From Sorghum bicolor (lineage: Eukaryota; Streptophyta; Magnoliopsida; Poales; Poaceae): a stretch of DNA of 64,000 bases. The notes below the pieces were generated by a model, which did not search any database, was not told where the DNA came from, and saw only the letters and a list, made by a program, of their open reading frames with translations. How positions within the stretch are numbered: position 1 is the first letter of the stretch; each line of letters opens with the position of its first letter. Of this stretch, positions 49,201 to 60,419 are shown piece after piece. The DNA lies in NCBI RefSeq assembly GCF_000003195.3, contig NC_012876.2:63854407-63918406 (forward strand), written 5' to 3'. A program made the position numbers and the translations under genes.

Positions 49201-52200
49201 AGAATGTTGCCGAGGCACTTTGGGCAACAATCATGGACATTCCTGATAAGACAAAGGACAATGTTAAGGCTAGAGTGGATTTGGCAACATTATGCGATAG
49301 ACCAAAGCAAGAAATGCAGCCTCCTAGAGGCGGCAAGACATGGAGAAAGCCTAAGGCCGATTTCGTCTTGACAAGGAAACAAAGGAGGGAAGTACTAGAG
49401 TGGTTCCAAACATTAATGTTCCCTGATGGGTATACGGCGAATCTAAGGAGGGGAGTGAACTTATCTACTATGCGAATCAATGGGCTCAAAAGTCATGACT
49501 ACCATATATGGATTGAGCGGCTTCTTCCGGTGATGGTTCGAGGCTATGTCCCTGAGCATGTTTGGCTAGTGCTGGCAGAGTTAAGCAATTTCTTTCGCCA
49601 GCTTTGTGCCAAGGAGTTACCTCGATCCGTGATTGCAGACTTGGAAAGAATGGCACCTGTGTTGCTCTGCAAGTTGGAGAAGATCTTTCCACCTGGCTTC
49701 TTCAATCCGATGCAACATTTGATTTTGCATCTCCCGTATGAGGCACGAATGGGGGGGCCCGTGCAGGGCCGTTGGTGTTATCCAATTGAGAGATGTCTAA
49801 AGGTTCATCGAACTAAATGTAAAAATAAATGCAAAATAGAGGCTTCCATTGCAGAGGCATACATTCTGGAGGAGGTGTCAAACTTCACAACAGCATACTA
49901 TGGTGACAACCTTCCTAGTGTGCACAATCCGCCCCCTCGCTACAATGCTGATGAAAATGAATCGACTCTTAGCCTTTTTCAAGGTCAACTCGGAAGTGCA
50001 AGTAATGCGACCCCTAAGACCTTGAAATATGAGGAGTGGCGCATTATCATGCTATATGTGTTGCTCAACCTTTCAGAAGTGGACCCATACATTCGGTAAG
50101 TTGTCAACAAACTTGTTCTTAGGTAGTCACTATTCCCCATCCAACCCCCTTGTTTCCTCGTTGGTGCAGGGAATTTCATCAACAATTCTGGCGTAGATCA
50201 AGGGAACCTACCTTGCAAGAATCTGAGACCCTTCTTAGGCAGGGTGCGGGAAATGGTCGGCCTGATTTCATTTCTTGGTTTAAACAAAAGGTATATACTA
50301 CTCGACTCTTAGTTTGTCATTACAAGTTGCTCGTACGTGCAAATCATATAACAAACTATCCTGCTTGAGCTTGCAGGGCCAAACCGATGCGTCTATGAGT
50401 GCCGAGTTGAGACAGGTTGCCGATGGCTGTGCCTATAGGGTGAGGTCATTTACTAGTTATGACGTCAATGGATACCGCTTTCACACAACTAGACACGAGC
50501 AGAGTCGGCCCAATCGAAGAACCACAAATACTGGAGTTTGTACGACTGGCAATGATGGGGTTGAGTATTATGGAAGAATTGAAGAAATATATGAACTCAA
50601 CTTTGGTGGCTGTATACCTCTTAATCCTGTCATATTCAAATGCCACTGGTTTGATCCTGAAGTAACAAGACGGACCCCTAATCTTGGGCTAGTTGAAATT
50701 CGACAGTCATCAGTCTTACCAGGAGATGATGTCTATATTGTGGCTCAACAGGCCACACAAGTCTATTATGTACCATACCCGTGCAAAACCGCTGACCATC
50801 TTAAGGGTTGGGATGTTGTGTACAAGGTATCACCACATGGTAAACTACCTGTCCCAAACAATGAAGATTACCACTTTGACACAAATACATATGACGGAGA
50901 GTTCTTTCAAGAAGAGGGGCTAGAAGGGAGTTTTGTGATAGACTTAACCGAAGTGGTCGGAATGGAAGTAGACAATGAAAGGGTTGATCAAGAGGATGCT
51001 TTTGATGACGTTCAAAATGTGAAGGACTTAGAATTACTTGAGCGATTACATTTAGGCAATGACAATGATAACAACCTTCCTCCTTCAGATAGTGGTGACT
51101 ATATTGACATGGCTGATAGTGATGATGAGACTTATGATCCAGCTAATCCCGATCATGATGATTATTTCTAATACATGTAATACTATGCCATTTTGTAATT
51201 ATGTTTTGTTTATTTTGCATCTCTTTCTAAGTATGTCTTGTTTATCTGTGCTTATTGGTTTACTCTTTTTAGTTACAGGTTATTGAACAAGATGGTGGGT
51301 GGTATGAGGAAAGTCAGGTCGGTGTACCAGAGACCGCCTGCAGCAACTGAGCAGTCGGGGAGCAGGAGGAGGAGTAGCGGGACGAGGAGGAGCAGGAGTT
51401 TGAGCACCCTTGAGCGGGAGCGGGAGCGGGAGGAGGAGCGGCAGCGGCAGCGACTGAGGGAGGAGGAGGAGGAGGAGGAGGAGGAGGAGGAGGAGGGGCA
51501 CGAGGACAGGGGGCACGAGGAGAGGGGGGAGGAGGAGGAGCAGGAGCAGGAAGAGGAGGGGCACGAGGACAGGGCGCTCGCGGAGAGGGGTGAGGAGGAG
51601 GAGGAGGAGGTGGTGGAGGAGGAGGAGGAGGAGTCAGGGGGTTCTGCTTCATCACGTGTCTACTTGCGAGGTCCCTCGACCCTCCCGAGGCGACCAATAC
51701 CTTCTGAGAGACGCCCGATGATTCGACCCACTGGGTCTAAGTAAGTGACTGTATATGTTATCACTATTTTTAAATGTGTTATGTTGAAAACCATAATAGA
51801 AATTAATCATTTTTCTTACTGATTTGGGCAGGAGTTGGGAGGTTGTGGCTCCAGGTGTGCACAATCGCCATGTCAATGGCATCCTCGGTCTTCTGTGCAA
51901 GAAAAACTTCCCTGGTATGGTGGAGTTTGCTGGAAAGGTTGAGCCAGCCTACACGTTTGAGCACTACGCCTGTGTCCCCGATTCATCAGATCGGTTATGT
52001 AGGAATTTCGGCACCAAGGCCAACCGGGTGACGGCCGAGTTGTGGGTAAGTCTTTGACTTCAGTTTCTATTATTACTTTGACTTTAGTTTCTATTATTAC
52101 AACAGCAGCCGGTGCTCGTACAGCGCATGTACCGCACGTATGTATTCGTTTTTTTAGCTTGTGGTATTCACCAGCAGCAATCAGATTGTTTACTCACAAA

Positions 52201-55200
52201 AATGACGCACGACTCTCTAGATGTGAGCCAGGATTTGAGCACCAATTTGTGGTTATGCAGGATTACTTCAGATGTGAGCCAGGATTTGAGCACAAGGCGA
52301 ATAATATGGCTATGAGAGCATGTGCCAAACTCATCAAGGACATGCATTATGAGGCACGCATCCAGGCCGTCATAACATACAACGCGCAGGTCCTTGGAGT
52401 GAAGACCACCAAAGCTGAAGCAAGAAACATTAGCCTGACCCGAGACCAATACTTGCAGGTAAATAAAGAACATTAATACTGATTTCTTCTAAGATTAAGT
52501 ACGCTTAATTTTTCTTTTTGTCGCAAACTTGATGATGTGTAGATGATTCCGTGGTGGTGCAATAGCCATCCCGAGTGCTGGAAACAGATGGTGGACAAGT
52601 GGTGTGGGGCTGAGTGGGCAGAGATGCACAACGCTTGTCGGGAGCGGCGTTTGATGATGCCGGGTGCACGACACCATCAGGGCAACCTCAGCCTCGACCA
52701 ATACGCAGCTAGATGGGTATAACAATTCATTTATTCATTCTAACGCTCAATTATGCATAACTTATAATCATCTTGTTGTTCTTTTCACAGTCGGCCGCAC
52801 ATGATGGCCAGCCTTGCTCCCAGTTCAAGGCATGGGCTATGGCCCACAAGGGCAAGGCGACGTCTGACGTCGACTACAACCCGGAGGACCCGCCCTCAGC
52901 ATACACCAATGAGACTGTCCACAACCGCCTCAGTCAGTACACTGAGATGGCAAGGTCGGTCCATGGGCCAGAGTACGATCCGACCACCGCCGAGCTTGAT
53001 CCAGAAGTCATCATGAGGGTGGGAGGAGGCAAGAAGCATGGACGGTACTGGATTGCCGACAGCACGCTCGACACGGCTACTACTCCCACTTTAGCTCAGA
53101 TTCGAGCAAGGAGCACGAGCTCATGCCCGCCTATATGCCCACGACCAGGCACTGCACAGCACCGGATGGAGACAATCCAGGTTATTTCTGTTTTATTCAT
53201 CGTTTATTGATTTTTACATACCTTTGCTTTGCATTGTAATATTGGGGTAAAATATTTAGGCCCAGTTGGAAGAAGAGAAGAGGCGACGGGAGGAGATGGA
53301 GGTTAGGATGGAGCAGGAGCAGCAGAGGATGGTGGCTGAGCGACAGAGGATGGAGGCCGATCGACAGAGGATGGAGTTGATGTTTCAGTGGATGCAAAAT
53401 CTTGGCGCGAGTATGGGTCAATCTCCTCCACCTGAGCTACTTGCTCCATTGCCTCCTCCTGAAGGAACTCCCGTGAGTAAATATTTAATACTTTTGCCTT
53501 TGCTTTGCTTGTATGGTCTAGATTAGCTATCCAAATAATTCCTAGATTAGCTATGCAATTTAGAATACAATACAAAAACCATACAATCTCACACAGACAA
53601 GTAACCTTCTCTTTTTTTGCAGAATCAATCAGCGGCTTCAAATAATATGCCTCATCAGCCACCACATCAGCCGGGGTGGCCAGCTTGGCAGTGAATGGTT
53701 CATGCTTATTGTGTTGGTGTTTATGTACTTGGAGACTTAGATTTACATTACTGGTTCACTTGTGCTTGGACTTAGAATATTTGGTTAACTTGGTGATGCA
53801 CTTGGATTGTTTCGTTCACTTGGTGATACACTTATTATTGCACTTTTGCTTATATGTGATGTGTGATAAATGTGATATATGTGATATATGTGTGATATCT
53901 GTGATATCTGTTATATATGTGTGATGTACAAATTATTTTGATTCATTGGAATGCAAAAAATAAAGAAAAATGGATCTGGAAAGTTGCTTTGCCGAGTGCA
54001 GCAACCAAGAAACTCGGTAAAGATGTAGGCTTTGCCTAGTGCAGGAGCAAAGACACTCGGCAAAGATGTAGACTTTGCCTAGTGCAAGAGCAAAGACACT
54101 CGGCAAAGATATAGGCTTTGCCTAGTGCAAGAGAAAATACACTCGGCAAAGAATTTCTGCAAAAAAAAAGAATTATTTTCTTTGCCTAGTGCCTGAAAGA
54201 AGGACACTCGGCAAAGAATTTCTAGAAAAAAAAGAATTATTTTCTTTGCCTAGTGCCTGAAAGAAGGACACTCAGCAAAGAATTTCTGAAAAAAAAAATA
54301 AATTTCTTTGCCGAGTGTCTCGACGTGTTAGCACTCGGTAAAGTCTCCGTTAGCCGTTTGGTCTCCGTTCGTGTCGCTTTTTTTTGCCGAGGGTCACAAC
54401 AGCACTCGGAAAATATTTTGCCGAGCGTTCGACGGAAAACACTCGGCAATGTTTTCTTTGCCGACATTTATTTTGCCGTCTTGACTTTGCCGAGTGTTAC
54501 ACTCGGCAAAGCCTTTGCCGAGTGTTTTATTGCCTTTGCCGTGTGTCTTCGGCACTAGGCAAAGTAGCTGAGTCCGGTAGTGAGAGACGTGGCGGATATC
54601 GACGACTGACCGTAGATATCGACGATGTGTGATGAATACGTTCGAATATAATTCGTGTGCTGGCGTCCTGGCGCTAGGATCGCGATCAGACGTACAGTAC
54701 GTACGTACTGTACTAGCTAATAGTAGCGTGGTGTGACGTGCATGCGACGACGTCTCCAATGGACAAATAATGCATGGTAGCAACGTCTCCACCAAAGGCA
54801 AAGCAAAATGACGGTGAATTGCAGCTAGAGCTAGCCCTGAGAGCGAGAGCACCATTCGCTGGGACGTTCGCGATCAAATATGCAACCGAAATATCGCGGC
54901 GGCATTGGTTCCAGCTCTTGCTGTGTGACTCGGTTGAGAGTAAGGATGGGAACAACCGTGCGATAGTCGCGGTTTTTCTCTAGTATAACTAAAGAACTGA
55001 TGAATAAATAATTTTTTTCCTAAGAACCGCGGATGTCCATAGAGGGCCACCCTTGTTATCCTTAGTTGAGAGAGGAGGTGATGTGCTTAATTAGGGAGAA
55101 AACAAGTAAACCAGTGGCTGAGTTTTTCTATAGCCAAATAAAGTCATTCATCCTGCTAGATAGCTAGCTAGTCTTTTTTCCAGGTGTCGATCTCTCGCTG

Positions 55201-57487
55201 TCTGAGAGAGAGAGAGAAAGGGAGATGGGTTGTTTTGCAAACTTAAGTGTCTGCCTATTTATGGTGTGATGAAAAAAAACTTTCAACTTGAACGACTCAT
55301 ATGATCATCTCAATATTCTCTGTGTTTCAAAACAAGTCACTTTGATTTTTTTTACATAGAATTTATTATATATTTAGATAGTAAATACATAGTAAAATAA
55401 TGTACGCATGAAAAAGTCAAAGCGACTTGGCAAGCCCGCTATATGACTGTATGGGCGGCCAAACATAAATAGTAAATAAGGGATGTTTGGTTAGAGAGTT
55501 GTTAAAGTTTAACAGATAATATTTTTGTTTTATTTGGTAATTAGTGTCTAGTCATATGCTTAAAAAATTCGTCTCGTAAATACTCTCTAACTATATTTTT
55601 AATTTTGTAAATAGTTTTAGTACTTTATACATGTATCTAAACATTCGATGTTATAGAGGGTAAACTTTATCACATGTAACCAAACAGGCCAAGACCAAGT
55701 TTCAGCAAAGGACTGAAATGCACTAGTACTTCTACGTCGCTATACAAGTAGGTCAACTTGTGCAGTACTACGTATAAAAAAGTTTGAACTTCCCTGTTGA
55801 ACCCTCGTACTGTTCGACCGAAAGCGACGCGCTGCAAACGTGCTACTATACACGATACACGAGGTATATGCTGTGTGGTATCTGATCTGCCACATCCTGC
55901 AACGAGCTTTGGCCGCCATATATGATTCAGAATTTCAGACACCGGTGGATGTCACTGTTCTACTGTGTTCGGTTGTACGTTCGCGTCCCTCCATCGATTC
56001 AGGAGCAGGATGCATAAATAAAGCAGTGCGGTTCCAGGCAATGGGAGATGCTCCATTTTCGTCGGAGCAGCGCCAAGGTTTTCCCAAAGCTAGCACTCGC
56101 GTGCATATGCATTGGACCCGTTCAAAATGTATTACGCACTTGCTAACCAATGCTGGGTAATTAACTTTCCAACAAGCATCTTTTTGTTAGCTGTTAGCTG
56201 TTTGTCTCTTTTTCTATGTACTTCTCATGTTCTCTCTTCTTTCCTTTTTAATAAATTTTAGTAGGGGTCCTGTTTCCTCAAAAAACTTTCCAACAAACAA
56301 GCCAGTGGTTCTCTTTTTTTTTCCTCATCAAGTTTCCCTTTTGTCATCAAAACTTTCCAGAAGTGAAAATGAAATGACAGACATGTTGCAAAAATATATA
56401 GTGACATGCGGTGATGTGTGTCAACTCTATCTTTGATTGACGACACACTATGTTCATTTATCTAATAAGCCATAGTAAAACGTATATACTGTTCGCTGAT
56501 TTTTTATGAGAGAAAAACACTACTAAATGATTGATAGATTTAACTGATAGATTCAAACAAACAAGCTAGATATGAGGTTTACAACAAGTAGGTGCAGTAC
56601 CATGTAACGCGTCAATGAATATTGTTTTATTTATGCATACACTACTAGCTAGAAGGAAGAACTAATTAACACGTTCATTAATTAGGGGTCTTTATTCTTT
56701 AATTATTATTTGCCTAAGTCTTCTCTTGCTAGCTAGATTCGTCCTATATATACGTATGTAAAAAAAAGGCAGCTTTGAGAAATTAAATATTAATTATTCC
56801 CAGTTAATCTTAGATTGTTTATTTATTGTTAGTTGTGATGCTCGCTTATGATTGGCTGTCAACTGATTTCATTTTCATTTTAAAACGATCGAGATGGAAC
56901 ATGTAATTATATGCAAAAAAAAAAAAAGTAGTAGGATCGTAGTATAGTAGCAACTGTAATAGAGAGCGATCGAGCGAGATAATAGAGAGAGTAGTGTGTG
57001 CTCGCGTACTTGCGTCGAGCTGGGAGCTGACGAGCTCGAGGTAGAGCGACCTCCCGATGAGGTCCTTGACGTCGTCGATGGCCCTGGACGGCCTCAAGCT
57101 GTTCAGGAACCCACCCACGGTGACCTTGATCGTCGCCACCGCCGTCACGCGCACCGATGCCGCCGCCATGGCCGACGACGCTGCAGCGCTCGCGCTACTG
57201 CTGCTGCTCAGCGCCTCCGACTGCGCTGATGACGACGACGACGCCACGCACCCTATGGTCGTCTTCCTCTTGTTCCCACTGTTCCGCGACCGGCGGAGCT
57301 GGATCACCGGCGAGGAGGCAAGGGGGAAGAAGAGAGACCCAGCTGGACCTCGTGCTGGTGGTGCTCTGCTGCTACAGCTGCTGAAACAGCTATGGGCGTT
57401 GCTGCGTACTCCTATATAGCTTGAGATGCAGAGCCATGGTGCAGCTGCAAGGGTGTTTATATAATACGCGGCGAGACGCGAATTCAA
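40234..57487 (-). CDS. Plastid-type 13-lipoxygenase with a 13-kb first intron
   Basis: Five minus-strand coding exons join in frame: 57487-57010, 43987-43647, 42579-42012, 41864-41779 and 41676-40234, giving up to 971 residues. Lipoxygenases add oxygen to linoleic/linolenic acid; the 13-type in plastids feeds jasmonate and leaf-volatile synthesis. An N-terminal Ser/Arg-rich plastid transit region is followed by the PLAT domain ([23 protein letters not shown]) and the catalytic domain. Iron ligands are visible: His623 and His628 in [13 protein letters not shown], His820 and Asn824 in [10 protein letters not shown], and the terminal Ile971 (NSTSI). Ser-Phe in IIELSF is the 13-LOX signature and the Ala in LINAGG suggests S-specificity. 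Exon 1 ends GCA-A and exon 2 starts AG-ACG, restoring the conserved LDAKTG, so the junction spans the CACTA element. An acidic insert ([10 protein letters not shown]) lies in the PLAT region. The start codon is uncertain. Confidence 0.9.
42580..43646 (-). other. Second intron of the lipoxygenase gene
   Basis: A 1067-base AT-rich intron between phase-0 splice sites (AAG then GTAACA; GCGCGCAG then CCTTAC). It contains a Stowaway-like right end (GAGACGGAGGAAGTA, about 43022-43037) without a clear left partner. Confidence 0.7.
44478..44860. repeat. CACTA 5' subterminal repeat array
   Basis: Many copies of a 12-base unit (TTTGCCGAGTGC or TTTGCCTAGTGC and its complement GCACTCGGCAAA), often as inverted pairs. 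These are the expected binding sites for the element's second protein. Further units occur at about 45655-45735 and 45845-45885. Confidence 0.85.
46057..46354 (+). repeat. 150-bp GC-rich tandem duplication in the CACTA leader
   Basis: Two copies, starting at 46057 and 46207, almost identical (for example ACAGCGGG versus ACCACGGG, and one codon lost near the end of copy two). The length is a multiple of three, so an open frame (45803-46666) runs through both. It lies between the 5' subterminal repeats and the transposase gene and is more likely an untranslated leader or promoter region than a protein. Confidence 0.7.
47266..47459. repeat. Long inverted repeat (hairpin) upstream of the transposase
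   Basis: A left arm (about 47266-47355, GATGCGTAGATGGGGTTAG...) pairs with a right arm (about 47371-47459, ...CTAACTCCATCTACGCATC) with about 85-90% complementarity over roughly 88 bases and a loop of about 15 bases. It sits about 100 bases before the first transposase exon, probably in the spliced-out leader. Confidence 0.75.
47559..51171 (+). CDS. CACTA transposase, TNP2 family
   Basis: Three exons (47559-50095, 50170-50290 and 50377-51171) join in frame to 1150 residues. In order: an N-terminal transposase-associated domain ([19 protein letters not shown]), the tnp2 transposase core ([25 protein letters not shown] stretch as [32 protein letters not shown]), a DUF4218-like region ([25 protein letters not shown]) and, in exon 3, a DUF4216-like region ([23 protein letters not shown]). 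This is the full domain order of plant CACTA transposases, which cut and join the element ends. The ATG at 47559 follows an acceptor (ATGTCAG); an in-frame ATG at 47493 would be intronic. No internal stop or frameshift was seen, so it may be functional. Introns carry GTAAGT/GTATAT donors and TGCAG acceptors. Confidence 0.92.
51292..53694 (+). CDS. Second CACTA protein (plant transposase Ptta/En/Spm family)
   Basis: Seven exons with consensus splice sites (51292-51740, 51832-52045, 52261-52458, 52543-52716, 52791-53180, 53260-53472, 53623-53694) join without stops to 569 residues. The N-terminus is basic ([12 protein letters not shown]) then Arg/Glu-rich with long Glu runs. Exons 2-4 hold the conserved region of the Ptta/En/Spm family ([59 protein letters not shown]), and exons 5-6 hold the typical hydrolyte tail ([20 protein letters not shown]) followed by a coiled coil of [15 protein letters not shown] type. 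In En/Spm such proteins bind the subterminal repeats and assist transposition; that role is inferred. A 23-base duplication just before exon 3 creates a decoy acceptor. It lies 120 bases after the transposase stop, in the same direction. Confidence 0.85.
53985..54560. repeat. CACTA 3' subterminal repeat array
   Basis: The same 12-base unit repeated in both orientations, including a run of larger units of about 55-75 bases between 53990 and 54300 (CTTTGCCTAGTGC ... ACACTCGGCAAAGA). Mirrors the array at the other end. Confidence 0.85.
54586..57002. other. Remainder of lipoxygenase intron 1, with a MITE
   Basis: No coding sequence. At 55480-55690 a Tourist-like element (GGGATGTTTGGTTAG...TAACCAAACAGGCC) is present, with TAA on the left only. 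A stretch ending AATAAATTTTAGTAGGGGTCC (about 56200-56275) resembles a LINE 3' end but was not confirmed. Confidence 0.5.
57456..57463 (-). promoter_or_regulatory. TATA box near the lipoxygenase start
   Basis: On the minus strand TATATAAA, followed by ACACCC. It lies downstream of the in-frame ATG at 57487 and about 20 bases before another ATG at 57437 that is out of frame and stops after 15 codons. If this is the used TATA box, the next in-frame ATG is at 57169, which would remove the transit peptide. Confidence 0.5.
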
Positions 57488-58590
57488 GGGATCGAGAATC
57501 GAAGGGTGAAGCTTTGGGCTTGCGTGTGTGCTTCTTCTAGCTTAGAGCTCTTTAATGGCGTGTGGGTGGCCGCCATATATGCATGTGAGAGCTGGATGGG
57601 CGGGAGGACGTACGTGGGCAGCTTCGCTCCCGGTGGAGACGAGGGGGTCGTCGATTTTGTTGAAAGCTGTGCTGTGGGATATCGCTGACGAGAACGTCGT
57701 TTTGCCTTAGGATTGTAGGAAAAGTTGTGGCACGGATATAGATCATTTATTAGGTGCGTATAAACAGGGTTTGCTTCTTGTTGTTGTTCTGATGAGTCTG
57801 ACTTTGAGAATCAATCCATTCAACATGTGGAAAGTTTAGTTTTTATCAAGGTTTGATTAAACTTATAAACTTAGTAGTTTACAGTAGAACGGTCGGTTGA
57901 ACCATTGATGTAAGGCAACGCGTGTTTTAGCTAGATAAAAGTCAAAATGTACTAGTATATGTTTAACCAAGAATTTGTCAAATGTATTGTTGTGAAAATT
58001 GAAATCCTCCTCATATGAGTGGGCGTTGAGGAGTCATCAGGAGAGTAACTGCTCATCTAGTATTTTGCATCTAGTACATATCTTTATTGAAGTTGCTTTA
58101 ATAAGGATATTGATATCATACGAAAAGTTAAGAGTTCAAAAGTATTACATATACATACCTTGACTTGTGAAGCTAGTACAAAAATAGTGATAATATAACT
58201 CATCACTGCACCTCGAAACTATGGAGAATTGTGTTTTTTTTCTCTAGTTTTATTGTGTTCTTTTTTACTGTGTCGTTCCTTGTAAATTATATAGGCCGGT
58301 CACTTAAATTTAGTTTTTGTCCCGAGTCAAACTTGTTTATTTTAAAAAATTATAAATAATCTTATGGATGATAATATATATATTCTTTTCTAACAGCTAG
58401 CTAGATCAAATTAAAAGTAGATGATGAGCTAGTTTGACTGCCTAGAATTTGCAACGAGGGGCTATTGTTTTGTTTTCTTCTTTCTAATGTGTTGTTGTAC
58501 GGCAAATCCATTTCTTTAAAAAATTGGAGGGCCCAAAACCCCATATATATATATATATAACATGACATTTTCGCAGGGACGGTGTCTTAA

Positions 58591-58817
58591 GGCGTTGTGT
58601 AGTTTCAAAAAAATTCAAGATTCCCCGTCACATCGAATCTTTCGACAAATGCATGAAGCATTAAATATAGATGAAAACAAAAACTAATTACACAGTTTAC
58701 TTGTAAATCGCGAGATGAATCTTTTGAGCTTAGTTAGTCTATAATTAGATAATATTTGTTAAATAAAAACGAAAATGCTACGGTGTCCAAAAACAATTTT
58801 GGGAACTGAACAAGGTC
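58591..58817. mobile_element. Tourist-like MITE with TAA duplication
   Basis: Starts GGCGTTGTGTAGTTTC and ends GAACTGAACAAGGTC; TAA at 58588-58590 and 58818-58820. The interior matches the GGCCTTGTTTAG family closely. Confidence 0.8.
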
Positions 58818-59111
58818 TAAGTAATACTAGTGCTACTAACTTGCAACCTTTTGTCAAAAAAAAAAACTTGCAACGACTTACTAAATGAGCAGAGATCTCT
58901 TGACAAGTATATGTAATACTCTATTATTATAAAAACTTGTGTGGCGCACATATATGGAGTACGTTCTGCGTGAATTCACATGTTTCATGCACGGTTCCCG
59001 CGCGCGCATCTTCACTACTGTGCAGTACTGCTACTCATTCGTTTCAAAAAGTTGACCTTTGTTTGTATCACTGACGGCGAAGAGAGCACATACATATAGT
59101 ATTCTACGGTC

Positions 59112-59164
59112 CCGCGCAGCCTAGCTCAATTCTACGTACCGCGCAGCCTAGCTCAATTCTACGT
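59112..59164. repeat. 27-bp tandem duplication
   Basis: A 26-base sequence starting CCGCGCAGCCTAGC occurs at 59112-59137 and 59139-59164 without mismatch. About 1.6 kb upstream of the lipoxygenase start. Confidence 0.85.
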
Positions 59165-60162
59165 TACCACGCTAGTATCTATATACTTATCTGATCTGAC
59201 TACTACCGTACCGGTAGAACTATTAGGAACTAATTCATCTTTCTTTGGCTTACATTACACGCTGACAGGTACATACATACGTGTATACAGGTGTATATAG
59301 CCTCAGTCAAAATCATATCCAACGCGGTCCGGTATGGTATACATACGTGTATGGTATGTTTTTTTTAGACCGCGTCGTTACGCCCGTGTATGGTATGTTT
59401 ATACTACAATCTACAAGCAAAGAAAACATAATAATGCAGTCTTCCAGATGTATTAACTATGTGCTTCCAGAAAAAAATTATATATATAGTATATACTAGT
59501 ATATAAAGAATGTGGCGTCCGATCCCCGATCCATCCATGCATCTGGTAGTACGCCGTACGTGACACACAATCGACTTGACCGGTTGTTGCGACCGACCGA
59601 GTCCCGCACACGGTCGCCACGCCATGCATGCATGGCTCAACCGACGAGAGAGTCGAGAATTCTGATCGGTTGCATGCAACTGAGTCACGCGTACGTACGC
59701 ATGGTTAGAGCCGTATATATATAGGCTGTGTTGCAACCTTACCAGCTACCAGTCCTCCGAGGTTGCAACGAGGTCTCATTATTGTGTCTACTGACTAGGG
59801 TACGTATATGACGATGCATGCTTGGCAAGAACAACCGAGGTGTGGCCTACAGTTTATAGAGCATGATTAATAGCACATACATTAAGAAAAAACATGTGAT
59901 GTGACTAGGATAAAGAAGAGTGAAACAAATTTAACTATTTAAGGTAGGGCAGCTGCCACACCTAGCCCTACCGAGTCCTCCGCCACTGATGCTTGGGACA
60001 CATTATGTTCACTTGGCTGAAAAGATATGGCTGAAAGTATTGTTCACTGAGAAATAGAGTTAAAGTTTGTTTGGAGCCAGACAAGACCCAAAATCAAAGT
60101 TTAGGGAATCAAAAATAACATTTTGAGAGTACATAGACCTATTTTTTTCTCTTTCTTGTATA

Positions 60163-60419
60163 CCATCCCTCTGTCCCCAAAAGAATACAATTATGAAAAA
60201 CGTGTCGGTTAAACCAGTTTAAATTTGACTAAATTTATAGTAAACAACATTATTTATATCTCAAAATAAATTTATTATGGAAATATGTTCTATAACTAAT
60301 CTAATGGTACTTATTTTGTTTCATGAGTATTAGAATATTTTTATACAATTTCATTCAAAGTTTAAACTGTTTGATTCCTTAAAATATGAGAATTTATATT
60401 CTTTTGTAGATGGAGGTAG
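60163..60419. mobile_element. Stowaway MITE
   Basis: Starts CCATCCCTCTGTCCCCAAAAG and ends TTCTTTTGTAGATGGAGGTAG; TA at 60161-60162 and 60420-60421. Confidence 0.7.

Larger units (their letters stand above)
44463..54582 (+). mobile_element. Complete CACTA (En/Spm) transposon, 10.1 kb, in lipoxygenase intron 1
   Basis: Begins CACTACCGGAATCCC and ends GAGTCCGGTAGTG, with AGA duplicated on both sides (44460-44462 and 54583-54585), the 3-bp duplication of CACTA elements. Dense subterminal arrays of CTTTGCCGAGTG/CTTTGCCTAGTG in both orientations lie inside both ends. It carries two plus-strand genes, a TNP2-like transposase and a second transposon protein, each intact after splicing. It is antisense to the lipoxygenase gene. 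Confidence 0.95.

Noticed and set aside
53990..54300. Regularly spaced repeats resembling a CRISPR array
   Set aside because: They are the subterminal repeats of the CACTA element in a plant nuclear genome; the units are inverted and the spacers are repeats themselves.
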